Shown: one piece after another, positions 10,870-18,903 of the stretch
How positions within the stretch are numbered: the stretch's first letter is position 1
How the letters are laid out: the number at the start of each line of letters is the position of its first letter
NCBI GenBank assembly: GCA_024699575.1
Contig: JAILPF010000524.1
Span: 1-20,371, forward strand
From: Acetatifactor sp.
Lineage (GTDB): Bacteria; Bacillota; Clostridia; Lachnospirales; Lachnospiraceae
Direction: 5' to 3'
DNA: 20,371 nt
The notes under the pieces: model-generated
Database searches by the model: none
What the model saw: the letters and a program-made list of their open reading frames with translations, nothing else
What the model was told of the DNA's origin: nothing
Made by a program: the position numbers and the translations under genes

Positions 10870-11435
10870 TTTTACTGATTGATAATTATGACAGTTTTTC
10901 TTATAACCTGTATCAGCTTGTGGGAGAAATCAGTCCGGACATTCGCGTCATTCGAAATGATGAGATGACGGTGGAAGAAATCAGAGAACTCAAACCGGAT
11001 CGCATCATTCTTTCCCCCGGACCGGGAAGACCTGAAGATGCAGGTGTCATCATGGAAGTGGTTAGAAAGCTTGGGGGACAGATACCCATCCTGGGTGTCT
11101 GCCTGGGACATCAGGCAATCTGCGCTGCATACGGTGCGACAGTCACTTACGCCAAGGAACTGATGCATGGAAAGCAATCGGAGACAACAGTCGATACAAC
11201 GTCAAGGCTATTTCAGAACTGTCCTGCGAATATTCCGGTTGCAAGGTATCATTCTCTGGCTGCGGATGAAAGGACGATGCCACAGGAACTGGTGGTAACA
11301 GCCAAAACGGCAGATGGGGAAATTATGGCGGTACAACATAAACAATTTCCGGTATACGGAGTACAGTTTCATCCCGAATCCATTTTGACACCCCAGGGCA
11401 AACAAATCATAACAAACTTTATAAAGGAGAGATAA
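10866..11435 (+). CDS. trpG: Anthranilate synthase component II, glutamine amidotransferase
   Basis: TrpG hydrolyses glutamine and passes ammonia to TrpE. It has 189 residues and is a stand-alone class I amidotransferase, not fused to TrpD. The catalytic triad is present: Cys79 in LGVCLGHQAI, and His169 and Glu171 in VQFHPESIL. The oxyanion motif SPGPGRP is at residues 50-56. The gene starts inside the trpE stop codon. In some Firmicutes this subunit also serves PabB; no pab gene is visible here, so such sharing is only a possibility. Confidence 0.96.
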   Translation: MILLIDNYDSFSYNLYQLVGEISPDIRVIRNDEMTVEEIRELKPDRIILSPGPGRPEDAGVIMEVVRKLGGQIPILGVCLGHQAICAAYGATVTYAKELMHGKQSETTVDTTSRLFQNCPANIPVARYHSLAADERTMPQELVVTAKTADGEIMAVQHKQFPVYGVQFHPESILTPQGKQIITNFIKER

Positions 11436-11438
11436 ATC

Positions 11439-12464
11439 ATGATCAAAGAAGCCATTGTAAAAATCGTAAACAAAGAGGATCTTACTTATGACGAGGCATT
11501 TACCGTTATGAATGAGATTATGAGCGGAGAGACCTCTCCTACTCAGAATGCAGCATTTTTGGCAGCACTGTCCACCAAGAGCGCAAGGGCAGAAACCACC
11601 GATGAAATCGCCGGCTGTGCAGCGGCAATGAGATCTCATGCGACCAAAGTAGAGACGGACATGGAATTGTTTGAAATCGTGGGAACCGGTGGAGATAATG
11701 CCAACAGTTTCAACATTTCCACCACATCGGCACTGGTTGCGGCAGCAGGTGGAATGAAGGTTGCAAAGCATGGCAACAGAGCAGCATCCTCCAAATGCGG
11801 AACTGCAGATTGTCTGGAAGCGCTGGGAGTCAATATTAATCAAAGCCCGGATAAGTGCAGAGAATTGTTAAAAGAGGTCGGAATGTGCTTCTTCTTTGCC
11901 CAGAAATATCATACTTCCATGAAATACGTCGGCCCCATCAGAAAAGAATTGGGTTTCCGAACAGTTTTCAATATTCTGGGACCGCTTACTAATCCGGGAA
12001 CTCCTTCCATGCAGCTTTTGGGAGTCTATGACGATTATCTTGTAGAGCCCTTGGCACAAGTATTGGTAAGTCTTGGAGTAAAACGAGGCATGGTAGTATA
12101 CGGTCAGGACAAACTGGATGAGATTTCCATGAGTGCTCCTACCACTATCTGCGAGATTCGGGATGGATGGTATAAAACCTTTGTGATTACACCGGAGGAA
12201 TTTGGGTTTGAGCGTTGCACGAAGGAAGATTTAAAGGGTGGCACACCACAGGAGAATGCGAAGATTACAATCGATATTTTAAAGGGAGCAAAGGGACCGA
12301 AGAGAAATGCAGTACTCTTAAATGCGGGAGCCTCCCTTTATATTGGAGGAAAAGCAGAAAGCTTCAAGGAAGGTGTGAAGCTGGCAGCAGAATTGATTGA
12401 TTCCGGCAAGGCGTATGAGACCCTGCAACAATTAATTGTACAAAGTCAGGAGCAGGAGGGTTAA
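11439..12464 (+). CDS. trpD: Anthranilate phosphoribosyltransferase
   Basis: TrpD transfers phosphoribose from PRPP to anthranilate in the second step of the pathway. It has 341 residues, typical for the stand-alone enzyme. The PRPP-binding loop [14 protein letters not shown] and the anthranilate-site region [15 protein letters not shown] are clear. A sequence with these exact variants (DNA.SFNIS, KCGTAD) is common in clostridial TrpD from general knowledge. An AAAGGAG site around 11423-11429 lies just before the trpG stop, and the intergenic gap is three bases, consistent with one polycistronic message. Confidence 0.96.
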   Translation: MIKEAIVKIVNKEDLTYDEAFTVMNEIMSGETSPTQNAAFLAALSTKSARAETTDEIAGCAAAMRSHATKVETDMELFEIVGTGGDNANSFNISTTSALVAAAGGMKVAKHGNRAASSKCGTADCLEALGVNINQSPDKCRELLKEVGMCFFFAQKYHTSMKYVGPIRKELGFRTVFNILGPLTNPGTPSMQLLGVYDDYLVEPLAQVLVSLGVKRGMVVYGQDKLDEISMSAPTTICEIRDGWYKTFVITPEEFGFERCTKEDLKGGTPQENAKITIDILKGAKGPKRNAVLLNAGASLYIGGKAESFKEGVKLAAELIDSGKAYETLQQLIVQSQEQEG

Positions 12465-12466
12465 GG

Positions 12467-13249
12467 ATGACCATACTGGAACAGTTGGCGGAACATGCCA
12501 AAGAACGGGTGAAGCTTTCCAAGGCACAGGTGACGCTGGAGACAGTTAAGGCAGAGGCATTGCAGATGCAAAAAGGAGACTTCGGCTTTGAAAAGGCTTT
12601 GAAAAGGGAAGGCATTTCTTTTATCTGTGAGTGCAAAAAAGCATCTCCGTCCAAGGGGCTGATTGCAGAAGAATTTCCGTATCTGGAGATTGCAAGGCAG
12701 TACGAGGCTGCGGGAGCCGATTGTATTTCTGTGTTGACCGAGCCCAAATGGTTTCTTGGGAGTGACAGATATTTGTGTGAAATCGCCGGTCAGGTCTCCA
12801 TCCCCTGTCTTCGAAAGGATTTCACAGTGGATGAATACATGATTTATGAGGCAAAGCTTTTGGGAGCATCCGCTGTGCTCCTCATCTGCTCCATACTTTC
12901 AAGACAGCAGATGAAAGAGTATCTTGCGATTTGCGAGACTTTGGGATTATCTGCATTGGTGGAGACGCATGACGAGCGGGAAGTGGAAAGTGCTCTGGAG
13001 GCAGGGGCGAGAATCATTGGCGTGAATAATAGGAATCTGAAGGATTTTACAGTGGATACCTCAAACAGCATGCATTTGCGAAGACTGGTTCCGCAGGATG
13101 TTCTGTTTGTGGCAGAGAGCGGAATCAAGACAAGAGAGGATGTTGAAACCCTGGAAAATATTGGAGCTTCCGCTGTGCTTGTAGGTGAGACCTTAATGAG
13201 AGCGGAGGATAAAACAATGATGCTCCGTACACTTCGAGGTGAATTATGA
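12467..13249 (+). CDS. trpC: Indole-3-glycerol phosphate synthase
   Basis: TrpC closes the ring of carboxyphenylaminodeoxyribulose phosphate to give indole-3-glycerol phosphate. It is a 260-residue (beta/alpha)8 barrel, not fused to TrpF as it is in E. coli. Signature motifs are visible in order: ECKKASPSKG with its catalytic lysines, CLRKDFTVDEY, VETHDEREVE, IGVNNRNLKDF and VAESGIKTREDV. An AGGAGGG site at 12454-12460 precedes the start. Its final four bases overlap trpF as ATGA. Confidence 0.96.
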   Translation: MTILEQLAEHAKERVKLSKAQVTLETVKAEALQMQKGDFGFEKALKREGISFICECKKASPSKGLIAEEFPYLEIARQYEAAGADCISVLTEPKWFLGSDRYLCEIAGQVSIPCLRKDFTVDEYMIYEAKLLGASAVLLICSILSRQQMKEYLAICETLGLSALVETHDEREVESALEAGARIIGVNNRNLKDFTVDTSNSMHLRRLVPQDVLFVAESGIKTREDVETLENIGASAVLVGETLMRAEDKTMMLRTLRGEL

Positions 13250-13863
13250 CTCAAATAAAATTATGTGGTTTATCGAGAGAATGCGATATAGAATGGGCAA
13301 ATGAATTACAACCGGATTATATCGGGTTTGTGTTTGCAAAAAAAAGCAGACGCTATGTGACTTATCAAAGAGCTTCCGAACTAAAAGAATTGCTTCACCC
13401 ATCCATCAAGTCAGTCGGGGTATTTGTCAACGAGGAGCAGGAGAATATTGCTGAACTTGTGCGCCTCGGAGTGATAGATGTCATTCAGCTTCACGGCTGT
13501 GAGGATGAACATTACTTAAAGAAGCTTAGAGAACTGACAAGCGCTTGTGTCATTCAGGCTTTTTCCATCAAAACACCAAGTGACCTTCGAAAGGCAGAAA
13601 AGAGCAGTGCTGACTGCATTTTGCTGGATGCAGGAGCCGGGGGTGGAAAAGTATTTGATTGGAGCCTTCTGGATGGGATAATGAGACCATATTTTTTGGC
13701 AGGTGGCTTAACCCCCGAAAATTTAGGCGGAGTGCTGGAAAAATATCAGCCCTACGGGGTAGATGCCAGCTCCTCATTGGAGACAGATGGAATGAAGGAT
13801 AGAGAGAAGATGGCTGCATTTGTGGAGGCAGTCAGGGAAAAGGAGAACAATAATGGCAGATAA
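13246..13863 (+). CDS. trpF: Phosphoribosylanthranilate isomerase
   Basis: TrpF performs the Amadori rearrangement of phosphoribosylanthranilate, between the TrpD and TrpC steps. It has 205 residues with the expected barrel signatures: IKLCGL with catalytic Cys near residue 7, [31 protein letters not shown] with the catalytic Asp, and [10 protein letters not shown]. The C-terminal phosphate-binding segment [10 protein letters not shown] differs slightly from the more frequent VDVSSGVE form. It starts within the trpC stop codon and its 3' end overlaps the trpB start by 11 bases. Confidence 0.94.
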   Translation: MTQIKLCGLSRECDIEWANELQPDYIGFVFAKKSRRYVTYQRASELKELLHPSIKSVGVFVNEEQENIAELVRLGVIDVIQLHGCEDEHYLKKLRELTSACVIQAFSIKTPSDLRKAEKSSADCILLDAGAGGGKVFDWSLLDGIMRPYFLAGGLTPENLGGVLEKYQPYGVDASSSLETDGMKDREKMAAFVEAVREKENNNGR

Positions 13864-15043
13864 AAAAGGACGCTTCGGCGTGCATGGAGGCAGATATATA
13901 CCGGAAACATTAATGAATGCTGTAATTGAGCTGGAGGAGGCTTATAACCGTTACAAAGATGACCCGGAATTTAACAGGGAACTCACGGAATTATTGAATG
14001 AATATGCAGGCAGACCGTCCCGTTTGTATTATGCGGAGAAACTGACGCAAAAACTGGGAGGAGCTAAAATCTATTTAAAACGAGAGGATTTGAATCATAC
14101 AGGTTCCCATAAAATCAATAACGTGCTGGGGCAGGCACTCCTTGCAAAGAAAATGGGAAAAACCAGATTGATTGCAGAGACCGGTGCCGGGCAGCACGGA
14201 GTGGCAACTGCTACAGCAGCAGCACTTTTGGACATGGAATGTGTTGTATTCATGGGAGAGGAAGATACGAAACGCCAGGCATTAAATGTATATCGTATGC
14301 GTCTTTTGGGAGCAGAAGTAATTCCGGTGACAAGCGGTACAGCCACTCTGAAAGATGCGGTATCTGAGGCAATGCGGGAGTGGACTTCCCGGATTGAAGA
14401 CACTCATTATTGCCTGGGTTCTGTTATGGGACCGCATCCGTTTCCTACGATTGTAAGAGATTTTCAGGCAGTGATTTCCAGAGAGTCAAGAGCACAGATC
14501 CTTGAGAAGGAGGGACGCCTGCCGGATGCTGTAATTGCGTGTGTGGGCGGTGGCTCCAATGCAATTGGAAGCTTTTATCATTTTATTGACGACAAGGATG
14601 TGCGCTTGGTCGGCTGTGAAGCTGCGGGGAGAGGAATCGACACCTTTGAGACTGCGGCGACAGTGAATACCGGTAGATTGGGAATCTTCCATGGAATGAA
14701 ATCTTATTTCTGCCAGGATGAGTTCGGACAGATTGCTCCGGTTTATTCTATCTCAGCAGGGCTGGATTATCCGGGAATCGGTCCGGAACATGCATACCTG
14801 CACGATATTGGAAGAGCAGAATATGTGCCGGTTACAGATGAGGAGGCGGTGGATGCATTTGAGTTCCTTTCCAGAACGGAAGGAATCATACCTGCGATAG
14901 AGTCTGCCCATGCGGTTGCTCACGCCATGAAGCTGGCTCCCACCATGGACAAAAATCAGATAATTGTTATCACTATTTCCGGCAGAGGAGATAAGGACTG
15001 TGCTGCAATTGCAAGGTACAGAGGGGAGGATATCAATGAATAA
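13853..15043 (+). CDS. trpB: Tryptophan synthase beta chain
   Basis: TrpB condenses indole with serine, using PLP, to make tryptophan. From ATG at 13853 it has 396 residues beginning [18 protein letters not shown], the usual length and N-terminus. An in-frame ATG at 13820 would add 11 atypical residues from within trpF. AAAGGAGA at 13839-13846 supports the later start. The PLP lysine is Lys87 in HTGSHKINN, numbering identical to the Salmonella enzyme. The catalytic ETGAGQHG motif and the phosphate-binding GGGSNAIG are intact. This is the common TrpB1 type paired with TrpA, whose start overlaps its end. Confidence 0.97.
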   Translation: MADKKGRFGVHGGRYIPETLMNAVIELEEAYNRYKDDPEFNRELTELLNEYAGRPSRLYYAEKLTQKLGGAKIYLKREDLNHTGSHKINNVLGQALLAKKMGKTRLIAETGAGQHGVATATAAALLDMECVVFMGEEDTKRQALNVYRMRLLGAEVIPVTSGTATLKDAVSEAMREWTSRIEDTHYCLGSVMGPHPFPTIVRDFQAVISRESRAQILEKEGRLPDAVIACVGGGSNAIGSFYHFIDDKDVRLVGCEAAGRGIDTFETAATVNTGRLGIFHGMKSYFCQDEFGQIAPVYSISAGLDYPGIGPEHAYLHDIGRAEYVPVTDEEAVDAFEFLSRTEGIIPAIESAHAVAHAMKLAPTMDKNQIIVITISGRGDKDCAAIARYRGEDINE

Positions 15044-15833
15044 ATCAGCAAATGAAAGAATTAATGAAGCTTTTATAAATGGAAAAGCGTTTATTCCGTT
15101 CTTTACCTGTGGAGATCCATCGCTGGAAGCAACAGGAAAACTGGTGCGGGCTGCGGTAGAAAACGGTGCAGACCTGATTGAACTTGGCATTCCTTTTTCG
15201 GACCCGACGGCTGAGGGACCGGTGATTCAAGGTGCGAATCTAAGAGCCCTGCAGGGTGGTGTCACCACAGATAAGATTTTTGATTTTGTGCGTGACCTCA
15301 GGAAGGATGTAAAAATTCCGCTGGTGTTTATGACTTATGCGAATGTAGTGTTTTCCTACGGTGCAGAGAAATTCATTCGTACCTGCAAAGAAATCGGAAT
15401 CGATGGGTTGATTTTGCCGGATTTGCCATTTGAGGAAAAGGAAGAATTTGCACCCATTTGTAAAGAGTTTGATGTTGCACTTGTTTCTCTTATTGCACCT
15501 ACATCAGAGCACAGAATCGCCATGATTGCTAAAGAGGCCGAAGGATTTCTGTATATCGTATCCAGCCTGGGAGTAACCGGAACCAGAAGTGAGATTACCA
15601 CTGACCTTGATTCCATTGTAAAGGTCGTGAGAGAAAATACGGATATCCCCTGCGCGATTGGCTTTGGCATATCTACTCCCGAACAGGCTAAAAAAATGTC
15701 AAAACTGGCAGACGGTGTAATCGTTGGATCTGCTATTATGAAGATTATTGGTGAGTATGGTGAGGACTCTGTTTCGTATGTGGCCGATTATGTAAAGTCG
15801 ATGAAGCAGGGAGTCAAAAAAGCAATCTCATAA
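15036..15833 (+). CDS. trpA: Tryptophan synthase alpha chain
   Basis: TrpA cleaves indole-3-glycerol phosphate to indole, which is channelled to TrpB. From ATG at 15036, behind GGGGAGGA, it has 265 residues; the frame is open further upstream but only inside trpB. The start overlaps the trpB stop by eight bases. Catalytic Glu49 is present in [10 protein letters not shown]. The position matching catalytic Asp60 of the Salmonella enzyme is Glu60 here, in DPTAEGP rather than DPLADGP. The phosphate-binding [10 protein letters not shown] is normal. It is the last gene of the operon, and no clear terminator follows it. Confidence 0.96.
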   Translation: MNKSANERINEAFINGKAFIPFFTCGDPSLEATGKLVRAAVENGADLIELGIPFSDPTAEGPVIQGANLRALQGGVTTDKIFDFVRDLRKDVKIPLVFMTYANVVFSYGAEKFIRTCKEIGIDGLILPDLPFEEKEEFAPICKEFDVALVSLIAPTSEHRIAMIAKEAEGFLYIVSSLGVTGTRSEITTDLDSIVKVVRENTDIPCAIGFGISTPEQAKKMSKLADGVIVGSAIMKIIGEYGEDSVSYVADYVKSMKQGVKKAIS

Positions 15834-15846
15834 AGGGCAAAGAGGA

Positions 15847-15876
15847 TTGAAAAAAAACAGGAGATGAAGGTATGAT
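15847..15876 (+). promoter_or_regulatory. Possible promoter for the STAS-phosphotransferase gene
   Basis: TTGAAA (15847-15852) and TATGAT (15871-15876) are separated by 18 bases, each one or two mismatches from consensus. It lies just after trpA and about 75 bases before the next start codon. No terminator was found between trpA and this point, so read-through from the trp operon may also contribute. Confidence 0.45.
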
Positions 15877-15949
15877 AGAATATAAGTAGTAACACTTTAT
15901 TGCAAGCACCGATTCACGCTCTCGCACTTTGACAGAAGGGGGAAATGGA

Positions 15950-17118
15950 ATGAAGGTTCAAACAAAAAAGATGAAAATAATTTAACTGTATCTCTGGAAG
16001 GAAGAATAGACACCAACACGGTGCCGGAATTAGAAAAAGAATTCCCGACTCTGGAGGGAATAACAAAAATCGTATTTGATTTTGAAAAGGTAGAGTATAT
16101 TTCATCTGCAGGTCTGCGCTTTGTCTTAAAGTGTAAAAAGAGTGTGGAAGATACAAAGGTTACCAATTGTAGCCCGGAAGTGTTTGAAATCTTTTCAGTT
16201 ACCGGTTTCTCCGAAATGATGACGGTTGAGAAGGCGTTGCGCAAGATTTCGGTTGATGGTTGCGAAAAAATCGGAGAAGGCTTTTACGGCATTATCTATC
16301 GAATTGATCCGGAAACCATTGTTAAGGTATACAAGATACCGGATGCGTTGGAAATGATAAAAAGAGAGACAGATCTTGCGAGGAAAGCGTTTGTCATGGG
16401 AGTGCCGACTGCAATTCCCTTTGATATTGTCAAAGTCGGTGATCCATACGGGGCTGTATTTGAGCTTCTGAATGCGGAATCGATTGTCAAATTGATTGAC
16501 AGCGAGGAAGCGCTTGACGACTTTGCGAAGAAATGTGCCACTATTTTGAGGGAAATGCACAATACGAAAGTGAAAGAAGGAGAACTGCCCAGCAGAAAAA
16601 AAGAAACAATTGAGGAATTAAAAGCCTGTAGAAAATTTTTTGCACAGGAAAAATTCGATAAACTCCTTGCTTTATTGGAATCTATTCCTGAGACTGACAC
16701 ACTGCTTCATTCAGATTTCCATGTGAAAAATATTATGGCACAGAATAATGAGTTGCTTTTGATTGATATGGAATCCCTGTCGGTTGGTCATCCGATTTTT
16801 GAATTTGCATCTATGTACGCTTCCTACGAGGCATTCTCCTGCGTGGATAAACAGAACACGGATAAGTTCTTTGGGATGCCTTTGGAAGTGACAACAAAAT
16901 TATTTAACAAAATTTTCAGATACTACTATAATGACAAGACTGAGGAAGAATTGTCTGATATGGAAAGAAAGCTTTCTGTCATCAGCTTCTTGCAGGTCTT
17001 GGTGCTCAGATCTAAATATGCAGAACTTGCATATGGCGCTGAGAAAGAAGAGATTGAATATTGCGTAAAGTATTTAACGGAAATGTCAGGTGAGTTGGAT
17101 ACGCTTGCGTTTGGATAA
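15950..17118 (+). CDS. STAS domain-phosphotransferase fusion with a -1 frame junction near its start
   Basis: The body is an N-terminal STAS domain followed by an aminoglycoside/choline-kinase-like phosphotransferase (TIGR02172-like). STAS shows VEYISSAGLRF, with a serine aligning with the phospho-site of SpoIIAA. The kinase part has a Gly-rich loop (GEGFYGIIYR), HSDFHVKN (Brenner motif) and LLIDMES. The frame holding the body has no ATG, GTG or TTG before GTG 16021, which would delete the first STAS strand. ATG at 15950, seven bases after AAGGGGG, encodes MKVQTKK and then runs to a stop at 15983-15985. A -1 shift at A-AAA-AAG (15964-15970) joins it exactly to DENNLTVSLEGRID and gives 389 residues. 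Programmed frameshifting, a lost base or a sequencing error remain open. The natural substrate is unknown. Confidence 0.75.
15964..15970 (+). other. A-AAA-AAG slippery heptamer at the frame junction
   Basis: The heptamer is phased AC[A AAA AAG] in the frame of ATG 15950, the same phase as the E. coli dnaX -1 site. After a one-base slip the next codon is GAT at 15970, which enters the open STAS frame with no gap. A stimulatory hairpin downstream was not evident, and the only Shine-Dalgarno-like element (15936-15942) is about 20 bases upstream, farther than in dnaX. Alternatively the run of six A may once have been seven. Confidence 0.5.
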
Positions 17119-17144
17119 TTTAAAAAGCAAGGCGGAGGGAAATT

Positions 17145-18140
17145 ATGAAGAGACGAAATGCAATTGCATTGGTGATGGCTTTGATGGTTGCCCTGTCCGG
17201 GTGCGGTGAAAGTGCAGTTTCCACTGCAAATGATGATTATGTTTTCACTGCACCGCAAGTGAAGGATGGCGTCACAAGATTGGGCGATGATGCAGTGGAA
17301 GTGCTTTTCGCTTGGGACCCTGTGGATGAGGCGGATGGATATGAAGTGAGTGTGCAAAGCAGATTTTATACGGAAGAAGAGTATAGAGAGCCGGAATATA
17401 TTGAGACAAAGGAAAATCAGTTTATTGCTACTGCGCAGGATTACTTTGATTTCAGAATACAGATAAGAGCCTTTCGTGTAGATGCGGATGAGAAAGTTTA
17501 CAGCGAGTGGAGTGATTATGCAACTGGTAGTACTTACACGGAGGAAGATTTGGCTAAGGATTCCTTTTATCTGTATGGCGATTTCCTCAGTGAAATCAGA
17601 GCTGGAATACAGGAAGGCTTTTCGAAAGAACAAGAGCAAAATCTTGAAATATGTTATCATTTCTTTCACCCGGAAAATACTTATGAAATACTGGGATATA
17701 TGTTTAGGGATATTGATTATGATGGGGTCGATGAGTTGCTTTTAGGAGAAAACTCTCCGGATGGCAGCGGACCGGTCGAAGGGTGGGACAGCATCATCTA
17801 TGATATGTACACAGCGCAGGATGGAGAAGTTGTTCATGTGTTTAGTGGCTGGGAGAAGAATTGCTACTATCTGTGTGACAATGGGATGATTGCAAATGAG
17901 ATATTCGGTGGTGGCTCCTGTCGTGGCTGGACATATTATAATTTCAAAGGTGGAGAACTTGAAGTTGTTGAGTCTGTTTTTACGGACGAGGATCCCGAAT
18001 TGCATGCCTATTGGCGCTATTCAGACGAAAAAAGTGCTGGAGAGGCCTCAACTCTGGGTGCTGAAACAACAGAGGATGAGGCATGGAAAGTGATAAATGG
18101 GTATCATTATCAGAAACTGGATTTTATTCCTTTTGAGTAA
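17145..18140 (+). CDS. Lipoprotein with FN3-like and calcium-loop-like segments
   Basis: This is a 331-residue predicted surface lipoprotein of unknown function. The signal peptide (MKRRNAIALVMALMVALSGC) ends in lipobox LSGC with Cys20. Residues from about 37 to 130 look like a fibronectin type III fold: FAWDPVDEADGYEVSVQ, then RIQIRAFR and YSEWSDYA. Residues 189-201, DIDYDGVDELLLG, resemble the Asp-rich calcium loop of FG-GAP or VCBS-like repeats. A Trp/Tyr/Gly-rich C-terminal region follows, with two or three cysteines. GGCGGAGGG precedes the ATG. It lies 26 bases after the STAS-phosphotransferase gene and probably shares its message. No catalytic motif was recognised. Confidence 0.8.
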   Translation: MKRRNAIALVMALMVALSGCGESAVSTANDDYVFTAPQVKDGVTRLGDDAVEVLFAWDPVDEADGYEVSVQSRFYTEEEYREPEYIETKENQFIATAQDYFDFRIQIRAFRVDADEKVYSEWSDYATGSTYTEEDLAKDSFYLYGDFLSEIRAGIQEGFSKEQEQNLEICYHFFHPENTYEILGYMFRDIDYDGVDELLLGENSPDGSGPVEGWDSIIYDMYTAQDGEVVHVFSGWEKNCYYLCDNGMIANEIFGGGSCRGWTYYNFKGGELEVVESVFTDEDPELHAYWRYSDEKSAGEASTLGAETTEDEAWKVINGYHYQKLDFIPFE

Positions 18141-18759
18141 AATGTATATCCGCCCAGGCTTCTTCGTCAAACTTCCGGTCCTTAAAGAAATATTTACGAT
18201 CCGCCTCGGTAATCTGTCGGATGACTTTACAGGGATTACCGGCAGCGATGCACCAGTCAGGAATATCCTTTGTGACTACACTTCCGGCACCAATCACTAC
18301 ATTGTTGCCGATATGCACACCGGGGCAGATAACGGAATTGCCACCAATCCATACATTGTCTCCGACGGTAACTTCGATGCCGTACTCATAGCCTGAGTTA
18401 CGGGAATCAGGATGAATGGGGTGCCCGGCTGTATAGATGGAAACATTGGGGGCTATCTGGGCATTTGCCCCGATTATTACCTTGCCTACATCAAGAACTG
18501 TGAAATTGTAATTGGCAAAAAAGTTCTCACCAACCTCGATGTTATAGCCGTAATCGCACTGGAAAGGTGCTTCGATATTTATACTTCTCCCGGTTTTGCC
18601 GAGGATTTCTTTTAAAAGTCTGTCTTTTTCTTCAAAATTTCCCGGTTCAAGATGATTGAATTTGTGAATTTTCTTCCTGTTTTCCAGGCGTTCTTCGCTT
18701 AAGCCGTCCATCCACGCTTTGTATGGAAGTCCTGCAAGCATTCTTTCTTTCTGATTCAT
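18124..18759 (-). CDS. maa: Maltose/galactoside O-acetyltransferase family protein
   Basis: This enzyme of the Maa/LacA/NodL family transfers acetyl from acetyl-CoA to a sugar hydroxyl in the cytoplasm. It has 211 residues from ATG at 18759, which is preceded on the - strand by GGAGGT at good spacing; the in-frame ATG at 18789 lies upstream of that site. The N-terminus MNQKERMLAGLPY is the maltose-acetyltransferase (Mac) domain signature. The rest is a left-handed beta-helix of hexapeptide repeats (IGANAQIAPNVSI, VWIGGNSVICPGVHIG). The acceptor-activating His113 is in TAGHPIHP. Its 3' end overlaps the convergent lipoprotein gene by 17 bases. The real acceptor sugar could be maltose, glucose or galactosides. 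Confidence 0.92.
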   Translation of the reverse strand: MNQKERMLAGLPYKAWMDGLSEERLENRKKIHKFNHLEPGNFEEKDRLLKEILGKTGRSINIEAPFQCDYGYNIEVGENFFANYNFTVLDVGKVIIGANAQIAPNVSIYTAGHPIHPDSRNSGYEYGIEVTVGDNVWIGGNSVICPGVHIGNNVVIGAGSVVTKDIPDWCIAAGNPCKVIRQITEADRKYFFKDRKFDEEAWADIHFTQKE

Positions 18760-18784
18760 GTTCGATACCTCCGTTAATACAAAT

Positions 18785-18813
18785 ATCATACCATGTTTAT
18801 TTTTTATTTTCCA
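18785..18813 (-). promoter_or_regulatory. maa: Possible promoter of the acetyltransferase gene
   Basis: On the - strand TGGAAA (18808-18813) and TATGAT (18785-18790) are 17 bases apart, with two and one mismatches to consensus. They lie about 25 bases upstream of the start codon at 18759. The A/T-rich spacer is in keeping with a promoter. Confidence 0.5.
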
Positions 18814-18852
18814 CGTGATTTCAGATTCTTTTGGATGTAGTCCAAGGGACTA

Positions 18853-18881
18853 TAGAAAAAGCAGGTAAACGGTGCTATAAT
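18853..18881 (+). promoter_or_regulatory. Promoter of the glycerate kinase gene
   Basis: A perfect -10 box TATAAT (18876-18881) is extended by TG at 18873-18874. A weak -35 match, TAGAAA (18853-18858), lies 17 bases upstream. Because this -10 covers the in-frame ATG at 18880, translation must begin at the later ATG, 18904. Confidence 0.7.
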
Positions 18882-18903
18882 GCGTAGGGAAAGAGGGCTG
18901 GTT

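Noticed and set aside
11208..11843. Antisense open frame of 211 codons across trpG/trpD
   Set aside because: Cys/His-rich shadow of two well-conserved genes, with no start signals.
16021..16023. GTG 16021 as the true start of the STAS gene
   Set aside because: It would remove the first STAS strand (LTVSLEGRID), whose coding sequence is intact upstream, and no well-spaced ribosome binding site precedes it. It is kept only as an alternative.
16926..17669. Antisense open frame of 247 codons
   Set aside because: It spans the end of the phosphotransferase gene and the first half of the lipoprotein gene on the other strand. It has no ribosome binding site or recognisable domain and an Ile/Ser/Cys-rich composition typical of a shadow frame.
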